Shown piece by piece: positions 19,201 through 30,548 of a stretch of DNA of 64,000 bases. How positions within the stretch are numbered: position 1 is the first letter of the stretch; every line of letters starts with the position of its first letter. The notes under the pieces are model-generated. The model was not told the origin of the DNA. It worked only from the letters and a program-made list of their open reading frames with translations, and searched no databases. The position numbers were made by a program, and so were the translations under genes. The DNA comes from Trachythela sp. YZ-2020 (lineage: Eukaryota; Cnidaria; Anthozoa; Malacalcyonacea; Clavulariidae), in the NCBI GenBank assembly GCA_016169945.1, contig JADLSH010000355.1, positions 615,501 through 679,500 on the forward strand, given 5' to 3'.

Positions 19201-22200
19201 AAACCTAAACTAAACTAACTTTATTTATATTGGATAGCTCTATCAGTCCTAAACTGTTCTTCCTAGAGGTCCAGTAAGGGCCATCTCTTATTGATCCAGT
19301 GTTACTACAGGAGGAAATCTAAACTAAACTAACTTTATTTATACTGGATAGCTCTATCAGGTCCAATAAAGATCATCTCTCATTGACCACAAGGGGAAAC
19401 CAGAGTATCCAGAGAAAACCTCCAGTGTTTGGTAGAGTCAAACTGGAAGCACTCTTCTCACCTGTGGCTGAGGTGAAATTATAATCAGACAACAGCGTAT
19501 TACAGGAATCAAACCTCAGTCACAGAGATGAAAGATACATGCACTAACCACTTCGCCACTATCACATTTTCCCTACAGATTGTTAGAGGTCTATGGTTTC
19601 TTTCTCGAGTGGTGTCCGGCAATTCACGATGGTGACACGGATGATGACGACGGATCGGACGAAGAAAGCGATTTTGTTGGTTCACTAGACAGCGACTACA
19701 GCGTGATTACAATACCCAAAGACGATGACGAGGTAGAAGAAAGCCTTTGTTTGTTTTCTTAAAAATATAGAATGTGTCTTTCACCTTTGTGACATAGGAT
19801 GACTAAATGATGTCATCTCTATATCTTATTAGGCATTTGAACTTGTGGATAACTTCTTCTCAACCAGTCCTGAAAAGGAGGTAAGCCAACTCGAAATTAC
19901 ACAATCATTGTTCGGATTTACCAAACAGTACTTGACCCTGAGGTGGACAGAAAGCCTTGGATACGCCCAGCCGCCGTTAAGGTACGTTCACACGTTGCGA
20001 TTTGTCGGGCCGATTTCAGATGCACGTTAATGATATTTGAAAAATACGTGGCAAACGTCATCTGGTGACATCATCAACTGAAAATATTCGTCATTCGTCA
20101 CAAATCGCTGTGTGTGAACGTACCTTTAATGTGACACTTGACAGAGTGTTCCACACCATTGGACTACTTAAGCCACGAACAGGACACGAATATGTATACA
20201 TAAAATTAACTGTACAAATTTCAAACGTTCTTAGAACCAGCACAATCAACGTCATGGCAGAAAGAGAACGCACAGTCGCGAGAAGAAGAAAAAAAAGAAA
20301 TCTGAATCGAAAGAACCTGAAAGAAGATCAAGGTTTGTATAACTAAACTAACTTTATTTATACTGGATAGCTCTATCAGTTCTAAACTGTTCTTCCTAGA
20401 GGTCCAGTAAGAGCCATCCCTTATTAAACTAAACTAACTTTATTTATATTGGATAGCTCTCAGTTTTAAACTGTTCTCCCTAGAGGTCCAGTAAGGGCCA
20501 TCCCTTATTGATCCAGTGTTACTACAGGAGAAACCTAAACTAAACTAACTTTATTTATACTGGATAGCACTACCAGTTCTAAACTGTTCTCCCTAGAGGT
20601 CCAGTAAGGATCATCCATTGTTGATCCAGTGTTACTACAGGAGGAAACCTAAACTAAACTAACTTTATTTATACTGGATAGCTCTATCAGTTCTAAACTG
20701 TGCTTCCTAGAGGTCCAGTAAGAGCCATCCCTTATTGATCCAGTGTTACTACAGGAGAAAACCTAAACTAAACTAACTTTATTTATACTGGATAGCTCTA
20801 TCAGTCCTAAACTGTTCTCCCTTGAGTTCCAGTAAGAGCCATCTCTTATTGCTCCAGTTTTACTACAGGAGGAAACCGGAGTACCTGGAGAAAATCTGTG
20901 GTGTTTGGTAGAGTCAAACTGGAAGCACTCTTCTCACATGTGACTGAGGTGAAATTATAATCAGACAACTGCATATTGCAGGAATTGAACCCTGGTCACA
21001 GAGGTGAATGTCACCTGTACTAACCACTGTGCCAATCTTTTCATTTTAGTTCATGGAGTGTGTGCTCGATGGATGAACCTATGATGCCTGAGGTTATTGG
21101 CAAATCAGAAATCTTGACGGATTCACATATCTTACAGGTTCGTCGAGTGATTTTGTTGAATATACAGATGTTTGATTATAATTTCACCTCAGTCACATGT
21201 GAGAAGAGTGCTTCCAGTTTGACTCTACCAAACACCGCAGGTTTTCTCCAAGTAATAAAACTGGTCCACTCAGAGTAGCGAAACATGTCTATGTAATAAT
21301 TAAACATTCTTCTTTTCTGTTTTAGCTATCTCAGTGTCTCCCATCTCGTACTATTGGTCACAGCTGGCGTCTGATCTACAGCACATACCTGCATGGTATA
21401 AGTTTGAAGACATTGTATCGAACATTAGCAGAATATGACACCCCAGCCTTACTGATCATCTTGGATGACTCGCACCAGGTGAGATCTCGTATGCTAAAAA
21501 TTTTTTTGCATGTGTCTTTCACCTCTGTGACTGGGTTTGGTTTCTGCAATATACAGTTGTCTGATTATAATTTCACCTCAGTCGCATGTGAGAAGAGTGC
21601 TTCCAGTTTGACTCTACCAAACACCGCAGATTTTTCTATGTGCTCTGGTTTCCAATAAGAGACCAATAAGGGAGAACAGTTTAGAACTGATAGAGCTATC
21701 TAGTTTAAATAAAGTTAGAGATTATTTTAACATTTCTTTATTTTCTTCAGGTTTTTGGTGCGTTCGCGTCGAGTCCTTTTGCTGTGAGTGAACATTTCTA
21801 TGGTACTGGAGAATGCTTCCTCTATACATTTCACCCGCACTTCAAGGTGAGCAGGGCCGATTTAGAACTGAAGTATACTGACTACTGTATTATATAGCTG
21901 GGTATCACTAAGCACTGTCAGTTATCAGAGTGAGAAAATAATGTGAATTTGTTTTCATTATATGTAGTAGTCTTGACTTTAAAGGAAAAATAGAATAGAT
22001 CAATAGAATCAATCTCTCTTCTTATCGCCCAGGTGTTCCGTTGGAGTGGTGAAAATAATTTCTTCATCAAAGGAGACCTGGATTCCTTGGCTCTTGGTGG
22101 TGGACAGTAAGTTTTTTACTTTGCTTTTGTAAGTTATCATTTACAACAGTCAATAGTGGTAAAAATTTCAGCTAAATTGGGTAAGTACAGTTTGAGTTTT

Positions 22201-22602
22201 CAGTTCTTGCGTAAATAACGCAACGCGTCTCGTAACCTTAATAAACTAATGAAACTAATGAACCTAAATTGATCCTTTAAAATTAACAAAAATAACATTA
22301 GCCTAAATTCTAAAGTATAAATTGTATTCAACAGAATTAATTCTAAGTTCTGGTCTACGTGCATGTTAGCACGTTACTTAAATCTAACCTGTTGTTCATA
22401 GTTCTCTCTTGAAATAACACCATTAGCCACATAACATCAGTCTAAAGCGTATATTTTATTCGACAGAGGAAATTTTGGACTGTGGCTGGATGAAGATTTA
22501 TATCATGGCAGTAGCCATCGCTGTACGACTTACAAAAATGAACCTCTGACTATGAAAGAAGATTTCCTGTGTAGTGGTGTGGAGATTTGGTGCTTTGAGT
22601 AA
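13278..22602 (+). CDS. OXR1: OXR1/NCOA7-family TLDc protein
   Basis: Oxidative-stress protection protein; TLDc proteins bind and regulate V-ATPase and protect cells from peroxide. Exons: 13278-13360 and 13812-13868 (tentative), 15449-15532, 16461-16595, 16682-16872, 17738-18693, 18885-19074, 19579-19732, 19833-19880, 19943-19981 (tentative), 20235-20332, 21050-21137, 21326-21478, 21751-21846, 22033-22106, 22467-22602. Phases agree. Order: a possible remnant of a LysM region (ends VLRVPSPKP), the conserved GRAM-like segment (FIKIKSKYITDG then GFLLITPHAVIFHPDVS), a 318-codon acidic Ser/Thr-rich disordered exon, a conserved block (PKYLCLRIKKS, EFWFSIPSDR, FFLEWCPAI), a basic KKKKKK segment, and a full TLDc domain of about 180 residues (SRTIGHSWRLIYSTYLHG, GTGECFLYTFHP, SLALGGGQGNFGLWLD, ending GVEIWCFE). 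I cannot choose between OXR1 and NCOA7 from one sequence. A polyadenylation signal lies at 22724. The start codon is not established. Confidence 0.88.
13476..13583. mobile_element. Foldback MITE, diverged copy of the 7948 family
   Basis: The ends GTTGACTGTTGTGTAAAAC and their reverse complement flank a short non-palindromic centre. It lies in an OXR1-like intron, embedded in a SINE-A head sequence. Confidence 0.7.
15602..16425 (+). repeat. SINE-A element with head and about 6 tandem tail units
   Basis: Plus orientation. The head remnant has CACCTCTGTGACCAGGGTTTG and the B-box-like GGTTTGATTCC. Then come the middle segment (CACATGTGAGAAGAGTGCTT) and about six copies of the tail unit (TAACACTGGATCAATAAGAG through TAGAGCTATCCAGTATAAAT). 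It shows clearly that the tandem unit is the 3' part of the SINE. Confidence 0.88.
16890..17650 (-). repeat. SINE-A tail array (about 5 units) with head
   Basis: Minus orientation in an OXR1-like intron. Five tail units are followed by the middle segment and a tRNA-like head ending near 17630. Confidence 0.85.
18700..18845 (+). repeat. Short imperfect repeats of GCGTGCTCAAGTTTTG type
   Basis: The segment after the donor at 18694 repeats TTTGCGTGCTCAAG-like units four to five times in the short intron before exon 18885-19074. Confidence 0.6.
19095..19570 (-). repeat. SINE-A tail array (3 units) with head
   Basis: Minus orientation. Three tail units, the middle segment, and a head with the plus-strand sequence GTCACAGAGATGAAAG followed by CATGCACTAACCACT. 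It ends just before the OXR1-like exon at 19579. Confidence 0.85.
19981..20127. mobile_element. piggyBac-like MITE at a TTAA site
   Basis: The left end GGTACGTTCACACGTTGCGA and the right end (reverse complement of a TTGTG..GTGTGAACGTACC arm) are inverted repeats. TTAA lies at both edges, with a one-base offset on the right. The left terminus contains GTACGT, which can act as the splice donor of the tentative OXR1-like exon 19943-19981. Confidence 0.6.
20342..21035 (-). repeat. SINE-A tail array (about 5 units) with head
   Basis: Minus orientation. Tail units from 20342 to about 20860, then the middle segment and head to 21035, immediately upstream of the first TLDc exon. Confidence 0.85.
21507..21715 (+). 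repeat. SINE-A element, plus orientation
   Basis: The head starts at CATGTGTCTTTCACCTCTG. The middle segment is intact and one partial tail unit follows. A shorter fragment of the same family is at 21163-21250. Confidence 0.75.
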
Positions 22603-22723
22603 AATATATGCTTCGTATAATGATAAAATGATTAGTATAAATGTAATTATAAATAGTGTTAGAAAATGCAGTAAAATGTGCTTTCTGCTCTATAGAAAAT
22701 TGTTAGTATAAAATCCAGTTATA

Positions 22724-22729
22724 AATAAA
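22724..22729 (+). terminator. Polyadenylation signal AATAAA of the OXR1-like gene
   Basis: A canonical AATAAA 122 bp downstream of the stop codon (22600-22602) in unique, non-repeat sequence. Confidence 0.6.
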
Positions 22730-23621
22730 GTTCATCATAGGTTTGGAAACATGTAAATGTACTTCGATGCTACTCTATAAAATTATTGTAGCATTAACGC
22801 AACTACAGTATAAATAATTGACCATGCATGGGTTAAATAATATAGTGAGGCGAAGTTCAGAACTTTTCATATGCCGAACCTGATGCAAATGAGTTCAGGT
22901 CATTAAAATTATTGGTATAATCATGCACTTTATGAATGGTTGGAAAACACAAAATTCATTAAAATCATTGGGTGCAAGGGGTGGGGAGGGATATGTATTG
23001 GTAGTATAGTTTGATTTGCAAAGCATAAATTTTGATTTAATGTTGGATGTGGCACTGACCTTTGTAGATACAGGTATAGGAGATGTTTAAAAATACTAAA
23101 TCTATTTAATGAAATTGTAATTATTGTGTTTAGGAAAAGTTTACGACTTTGTGTTGTGTGTATGAGATTTTTGAATTAAATTTCTTTTGAGTTGTGTCCT
23201 TTTTTTTATTACACTTAAGTTGATCATTAAATTTGCTGTAGTGTTTTGTGTTAGAGTTAAGTTACAAAAATTATTGAGCAGCGCATCGTCCCTTTAAAAC
23301 ATAAACCAACGTCGTTGGTTTGTCCTATCCTAGACAAGCGCAAATTAGCGTTATACGAAATAATGCGAAATATCATCGCTCTCTATCAAGCGATATATTG
23401 CTGGCTAGCAAATAGTACTTCATTCTGATTTAAATATATTACTTTTATTTCCCGATAATATTTCAATAAATTAAAGTATAATAGATCATATTTCATTACA
23501 GTAAATATATATCTAACATTACCTATAAGTTTAAACACAAACTTTCGCGATGAATTAATTGCTTATGTAAGTAAATTATTTTATGCTTGATGAAAGCTAT
23601 ACTACAAGAAAAGTGCTAATC
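22730..23621. other. Convergent intergenic region, OXR1-like and C8orf34-like 3' ends
   Basis: AT-rich unique sequence with no gene. A minus-strand AATAAA (plus TTTATT, 23444-23449) lies about 175 bp beyond the C8orf34-like stop codon and may be its polyadenylation signal. Confidence 0.5.
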
Positions 23622-26600
23622 TCACGTTATCGTGCTGTCGTCATCACTAATGTTCCCAGAGTTTCTGTTCCATGCTCGACCTTTAATACTGCCTGAAGCC
23701 TGGGATCTAGGACGTCGTTGCTGCATCATGTCTGCATAGTCACTCTGAAAATATATGCGCATTAAACTAAACTAACTTTATTTATATTGGATAGCTCAGT
23801 TCTAAACTGTTCTCCCTAGAAGTCCACTAAGGGCCAACGCTTATTGATCCAGTGTTACTACAAGAGGAAACCTAAACTAAACTACCTTTATTTATACTGG
23901 ATAGCTCTATCAGTTCTAAACTGTTCTCCCTAGAAGTCCACTAAGGGCCAACGCTTATTGATCCAGTGTTACTACAGGAGGAAACCTGAACTAAACTAAC
24001 TTTATTTATACTGGATAGCTCTATCAGTTCTAAACTGTTCTCCCTAGAGGTCCAGTAAGAGTCATCTCTTATTGATCCAGTGTTACTATACAGGAGGAAA
24101 CCTAAACTAAACTAACTTTATTTATACTGGATAGCTCTATCAGTTCTAAACTGTTCTCCCTAGAGGTTCATAAGCACCATCCATTATTGATCCAGTGTTA
24201 CTACAGGAGGAAACCTAAACTAAACTAACTTTATTTATACTGGATAGCTCTATCAGTTCTAAACTGTTCTTCCTAGAGGTTCATAAGCACCATCCATTAT
24301 TGATCCAGTGTTACTACAGGAGGAAACCTAAACTAAACTAACTTTATTTATACTGGATAGCTCTATCAGTTCTAAACTGTTCTCCCTAGAGGTTCATAAG
24401 CACCATCCATTATTGATCCAGTGTTACTACAGGAGGAAACCTAAACTAAACTAACTTTATTTATACTGGATAGCTCTATCAGTTCTAAACTGTTCTCCCT
24501 TGAGGTTCATAAGCACCATCCATTATTGATCCAGTGTTTGTGCTGCCCACACCCTAACCCTTCAGTATATAAAGTACGTTAAATCTACCTCGTTGTCAGA
24601 CCCGTTGTCATCTAAACGCCAGCCGCCATTTCTCGCGCTATTTGTGAAGTCAAAATTACTGCTGCGACTTTGCGATGACCGCTGTGTTCGCGATGACCGT
24701 TGTGTTTGCACTGGACTATCATCGTCCATGATGTCACTGCAAATAGAAACGTAACAGAAATGAATAATTTGTACAACATATTTTCATTGACATATATTTT
24801 ACTACACTCCTCTAGTCCTCTATGAGACATAAAAAATTATTTAAACACCGAAAATAACAAGAACAAATGAACCAAGTACCTGGACTTGTTGAACATATGT
24901 TTAGATTCTTTTGGTGAAAAACTATCAAAGGTCTTTTTAAATGATACAGTATTGTTTCGTGGGGTCAATTCATCTATTTAAAGAAAAAATATATGTTACT
25001 GGTCACGCTGGAAATACATACTAATTCTAAATTATAAAATGTAAAATATCGCTATCGCATACGTTCACTGTCTGTTCTAGGCCACGTGTTCTTTTCTCTC
25101 AAACTCTACAACAACGAGATGAAAATATGTAAGCTTCAATTGTCACAAGACAACTCCAAGTATTTTAGATGTTATGTAATATATCATACACGAGAAGGAG
25201 TTTATTATAGTGATTTGAAACACCGAAAAGTGTGTTGAAAAACAAGGCGCTAGCCGAGTTTTTTAACATACTTTGAGGTGTTTTTAAATCACTATAATAA
25301 ACGACTTCGAGTGTATGATATAGCTTCTCAAACAAACCAGTATTTAAAGAGAAATTCAACGCGAAAGTGGAGTTAATTTATGGATGTTTATTACCGTGGC
25401 ATCAAGACAACGATACGGTGGTGATTTCCTTTGTGTTTTGCTCATGAATTATTAATGAGTTTGAGAAATATAAATACCAGTGTATAATACTAACCATATT
25501 CGCACTCGCTTCTGATACACTATCAATGTTATCGAGATCTAAATAAAACAAATCAACGAAGATTAATATTAAATATATCAAGTTTTCTATGTTTGAATTG
25601 AATACATAAACTAAATGTCCAATGCTATCTTACAAAAATATTGTAAAACTTACAAATACATTGGTACGATTCACCTTGTTTCCTAGTTATATCGTCGAAC
25701 AGTCTTGAATTGAAATCACTACTTGCTGCTAAATGATAAAATAACATTGAATAACACAATTTGAACATTAACACCTGATGTAACAACATTGAGACAAATA
25801 CCTTGAGACAAATTGTCCATATCATCCTTATCTCCAATTATTCTAAAAAGAAAACACAGTTTTATATATAAAAAAATTGAACTTTGTTCTTGGAACATTG
25901 CAAATGGTTGTCATTGAAACATACCTAGCACATCTCGCACAGATTGTAACTGAAACGTCTTTATTTCCACTATCACGTCTTAACTAAAGAAAAGATTAAT
26001 GTTGAAAAATGGCTAGCTGGGTTTCACTAAGGACTGTCGTACAGCAGATGGTGGTCAACCTGCAGTTATCAGAGTGAGAAAATGTATATATATGTATATG
26101 TAGTAGTCTTGACTTGTATTTGGTGGGGGGAATAATGATGTAGTTCAATTTTCTTGCTCCTAATAAGTGTCAACATTTCTGAAGTTGATCGTCCTCTGTT
26201 TCCCTGTAACGCTTACTGAAACCAACGATAATATTCCAAAAGAATATTGATCTCAAACCCTAAATGATCTTTTTTGCTGCTACGGTAAAAACTCTGAATA
26301 AACATACTTTATCCAGTTTAGCTCCAGTGAGTGAACGTGAAGCATTATTAACACCTTCGTATTGTAAATCTTCCATTTTTTCTAATATTTCAGTTCCACC
26401 TTCCTCGGGCGAATGTTTTATGCTTTTTTTCTGTTTCCCTGGTCTGCTGTCTTCTAACAACAGAGCCTAAACGTAAATAATTTTTATTTAAAAAGCTGTT
26501 CTATTTATTGTGAGATTTATATCCGCAGTTTCAGAGCTTTTCGTGAAGGTTTTCCAAACGTTGAAAAAATCAGCGCTATCCGGCAGTGTCAAGAAGTGTA

Positions 26601-29600
26601 TCGCACCTGTAATTCTTGACGGTGTTTTTCAACTGCTCGTTTGCTTGTTTTGATTGGACGACTCCTGCAGAAAATAATAGAAAAGAATATCTTTAAGCTC
26701 CGTTTACATGGGGCCAGATGACTTCGGAAACTGTACCTAAATTTACACGAACAAATGAACAAATAACCGGACAAATTTGCGTGCCTAATAGTTTATTAAA
26801 AAATTATTTGTTCTTAACAATACAGGGTGTATCAAAAAAACTGCAAATACCATAATTTGTATGCACGAGATCATACATTAGAATTTCAATGGCTGTGCAA
26901 ATAATTACGCTTCTGGGATTTGAAAATACGTTTCCCAGGGGTATCAAAACAAGCACACAAAGTGAATTAAACTTATGAGTTCAAATCCCAGAAGCGTAAT
27001 TATTTGCACAGCCATTGAAATTCTAATGTATGATCTCGTGCATACAAATTATGGTATTTGCAGTTTTTTTGATACACCCTGTAGTCTGAGCTAGGTCGGT
27101 GGAATGCAGCGCTTTGTACCCTTCTTTGTCTTACAAATCCCACTATTCTCCACGCATTGTTCTCAACTATTTTTGGCCATCTGAAAAGACCTATTGTTCC
27201 TAACTAAAGTGCATTTCAATTGTTTTAATGTAATGTTAATTGTAATTACAATAGATATTGCAAATTCGAAAACCGAACCATGTCGATCGAAGTGTGCTGG
27301 TTGTACGGTGTTTTATGCTGAACTTTTAACCTCAAATATACGTGTGCAAACGCCATTTGAAAAGTGGAAAGAAGACAAAATATTGTTGGTAAAGACTGAA
27401 GTAAAACCACAAGATATATTGCTTCGTTTTGTCAGCAATAAAATGGATTTACACTTACAGACTACAGTTCTTAGACGCGATGAAATTCGCCATTCAACCA
27501 GTCAACCGTGCAGGTATGTCTTAATCTTTAAACTCTGTCTATGAATATTGTGTTAGATTTGCTATTTAACTATTTAATATGTGACTAGCAAAACTAATTC
27601 CTACACCATAATGTGATGACATGAATGTATTTTGTATTTTGTACCAAATAACGTTACTAGCCAAGTCTAGAAGCGAATATTTATTCAGTTTTTGAACCTC
27701 GTATTTTGCTTCTGTATAAATTATGGGCAAAAATAATACAATGTGTTTCACTAAACACTATCGTGCAGCAGATGTTGGTTAACCCACACTTGTCAGAGTG
27801 AGAAAATAATGTTAATTATTTTTATTCTGCATGGCAATCTTGTATTTAGCAGAAACTAAATTGAAACTTACCCTGAAGATATGGGGGTAGTTGGATTAAG
27901 GTTAGCTGATGGTTTTGATCCTAACCGAAGTTCTCTGTTAAATTCATCATTGTCATCAGGTTGAAATGAAATCCTTTGTTCAGCTGGTCGTTTCTCCTCA
28001 CCATCCCAGCTTCGTACTACAATGTTTCAATACAGCAAACCTTTTACAACACTGTGCTGGGGGTTTCACTAAGTACTATCATACAGCAGATGATGGTCAA
28101 CTGACAATTTTCAGAGTGAGAAAATAATGTTAGTTCATTTCGTTCTATGTAGCCTAGTCTTGTATTTGGAGGCAAATAAATAGAATTGAGAAATGTAGAT
28201 CTTATAAAGGCAGTGGCGTAACGTTATATCAGGGTGCCCGGTTCAAAATTTTTAAAGGTCCCTCTAGTACGAATGCTGAAGGCACAAGCTCGGGCGGTCC
28301 GGAGGCATGCGGCCCTGGAAAATTTTTAAATCTAGAGACTCTGAAATTCCATTTCCTGGCCCTTTGGGGGAAGATTTTACAGAATTCTGATGGTCAGAAA
28401 ACGACATTTTAAAATAACAAAATTTACAATTTGTTTAGCCCCAGGACAACTCAGTTCAGGGTGTCCCCCTGGAACCCCGATCGCCCCCGGCTCTTACCGG
28501 GTAGAGCTCATAGGAGTTACGCCACTGTATAAAGGGTCAATATTTCTGAAGCGTCACACCATCTGCTGCCCTGCAATGCTTTCTGAAACCAATAAAGATG
28601 TATATATACATAGATTTTGCATGAAATTTTAATTCATTTTCTGTGGGAATTATCTTATTACCACCACGGTATTTCTCTTGAGGTTGTTTTTGTGAAACGT
28701 TCTCATGAGTTGAATCTTCATTTTGCATTTGAAACAGCTCGTCAAAATCATGAGTTGGAACACGAGTGTCGTTGTTCCAAGGTGCTTGAGATTGCGGCTC
28801 ATCTGTATGAATGATAACAATTGCTATAAATATCAAGCATTTGCTATGAAATTGGTTTCAGTTAAGGCATGAGGAATTACGAGGGCTGAACTTTGGCTTT
28901 TGGCTTTGCCCAAGTTCGTCCAAAAAGATCATCCATCTCTTGTATAAATCAGAGCAATTATTTTACCTGTGTGGTTATCAGAAGCCCAGGTTCTATTTTT
29001 AACAGATTGGAAGTCATTTCCAGTCCATGTTTTCAATTGGTTCTCCTGTTTTATAGTTTCCTGTTGAGTTACACCAGCTGACCATGATGCCGCAAGATGA
29101 TTGGTTCTCCTCGCATTACCTAATATGGACAACTAATTACTTAAGGTGGGTCCTTGTACAATTCTATTATACACTCACACATAAAAAGGTAGTATAAACA
29201 GAGTGGTTAGTGCATGTACAGTATCTCTGTAATATGGGTTTGATTGCCATATATTGATATGCATTTGTCTGATTATAATTGCTTTATAGCTTTCCTCCTG
29301 TAGTAACACTGAATCAACAAAGGATTGCCCTTACAAGACCTCTAAGAAGAACAGTTTTGAGCCAACAGAGCTACCCAGTATAAATAACATCATAAATGAA
29401 TATTGTTGGAAGTAAAATTTAAACAAAAGCATTAAAAACTGACCCTTGTTTTCTGAATGAGATGACTGTCTGGACGATGGTCTGGGTGACATATGACCGT
29501 TCTATAATAATTTATTTGTAACTTTTAATCATCCACAAACGGCAGCACTAGCAAATATGTAGCAAATTTCTATAACATTCAGACAAACTTACAAAACTAC

Positions 29601-30548
29601 TTTCTAGCTGTTTCGACTGTTTTTTATGAATTCCTTGTAAGACTTTAATTATATATCCAATCGGATCATCTGGTATGTCTTGAATAACTCTTGCCATTAA
29701 AGACTAAACACAATTCAATTGATAAATATGATCAAACATTTCTTATATGACACTGAAGGGGTGCAGCAAAGTGTCCGTATTAGAGAGGTGTCAGTTTATA
29801 AAGGGTTTTTAAATAAATTATATTTTGTCACAACATTGGCGACTGACTATAATAGAGAGATGTCTTTGATAAAGAGGTATTCTTAATAGAGAGGTGTCTG
29901 TATTAGAGAGGTGTCCATAAGTTTGACTATAAAAATTATGGACTTAATTGTATTAAAATTTATATAAAAGTATCATGCATTTTTAGAAGCTTGCAACGTT
30001 TCTAGTTTGAAAGGGGGATTTCTGACTTAAAAATATAGACCACTATTAACATGAATTTCTCTATTTTCACATAAAAACATATTTCTATTTAATATCTATA
30101 CCTCCTCCATGACCTTTTTCTCTTTGATATTTTGCGGGCGGGTGATGGGGTGCGGGCAAAGGTGAGATTTCAATTTCAGAAGGACGTGTCCGTCCCTTCC
30201 CAGCCACCTCAATTCCGCCAGCGCCTGTGGAGGAGGTAGATTCAATATAGTAAATATACAACTGAAACCTTCATTTAAAATTGTGCTCAAACACATTTTC
30301 CCAAATAGATCCCTTGCCTTGTTTACGTTTTCGTGGCACGAAAAAGTTTGCTAAAGCATGTAATCCCAATAGAAAACATAATCTATTGTATAATCTGAAT
30401 TTGCCTGCCAGAAAAACGCGTACAAGACAACAAAGCAAGGGGCCAGTTTATATTATCATATTTCGTTTTAAAAATAGCTCTATTTTACCTCAAACAATGG
30501 TCCGATTTTATGCTTTTTTAAGTAGTTTTGAACCCTTACTGCAGCCAT
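23622..30548 (-). CDS. C8orf34: C8orf34 (VEST1)-like protein with RIIa/DPY30-type dimerisation domain
   Basis: Function in animals is poorly known. The N-terminal RIIa-like docking domain suggests a scaffold of PKA/AKAP or ciliary complexes. Minus-strand exons, 5' to 3': 30489-30548, (30102-30224 optional), 29593-29703, 29444-29501, 28967-29119, 28662-28802, 27872-28016, 26607-26664, 26308-26466, 25925-25983, 25802-25842, 25654-25728, 25495-25538, [gap], 24880-24973, 24589-24736, 23622-23744. Exon 1 gives VQNYLKKHKIGPLFE, and joining to exon 29593-29703 gives IPDDPIGYIIKVLQGIHKKQ, together a complete D/D helix pair. Further conserved blocks are KMEDLQYEGV and VTICARCARIIGD, both as in the vertebrate protein. 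The rest is polar and disordered. Phases agree except between 25495 and 24973, where a small exon of length 3n+1 is missing from my model. About 490 codons were found. Confidence 0.8.
23765..24535 (-). repeat. SINE-A tail array, about 7 units, no head
   Basis: Seven tail-only copies in the last intron of the C8orf34-like gene. Three successive units share the same variant (TTCATAAGCACCATCCATTA), showing local homogenisation. Confidence 0.88.
25182..25322. mobile_element. Foldback MITE in a C8orf34-like intron
   Basis: An imperfect palindrome: ATATCATACACGAGAAGGAG at the left returns as a diverged reverse complement ending GAGTGTATGATAT. The inner arms pair GTTTATTATAGTGATTTGAA with its complement. 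Confidence 0.7.
26019..26224 (+). mobile_element. MITE-C copy
   Basis: Ends GGGTTTCACTAAGGACTGTC and ...CGCTTACTGAAACC, with inverted inner segments. It lies in an intron of the C8orf34-like gene. Confidence 0.75.
26821..27083. mobile_element. Mariner-like foldback element, internally deleted
   Basis: It has the same ends as the 12503 element (TACAGGGTGTATCAAAAAAA) with arms nearly identical in sequence, but most of the centre, including the transposase start, is gone. Confidence 0.75.
28064..28592 (+). mobile_element. MITE-C copy interrupted by a nested element
   Basis: The left half begins GGGTTTCACTAAGTACTATC. The right half ends in a TTTCTGAAACC-like terminus. The middle carries the independent insertion at 28211-28527. 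Confidence 0.65.
28211..28527. mobile_element. hAT-like MITE nested in MITE-C, with 8-bp target duplication
   Basis: The ends CAGTGGCGTAAC and GTTACGCCACTG are inverted repeats. Both flanks read TATAAAGG (28203-28210 and 28528-28535), an 8-bp target duplication. It is 317 bp long and non-coding, with G/C runs like the 12957 fragment. Confidence 0.85.
29205..29390 (+). repeat. Degenerate SINE-A element
   Basis: A decayed head (GTGGTTAGTGCATGTACAG) and one tail unit, in plus orientation inside the C8orf34-like intron. Confidence 0.6.
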
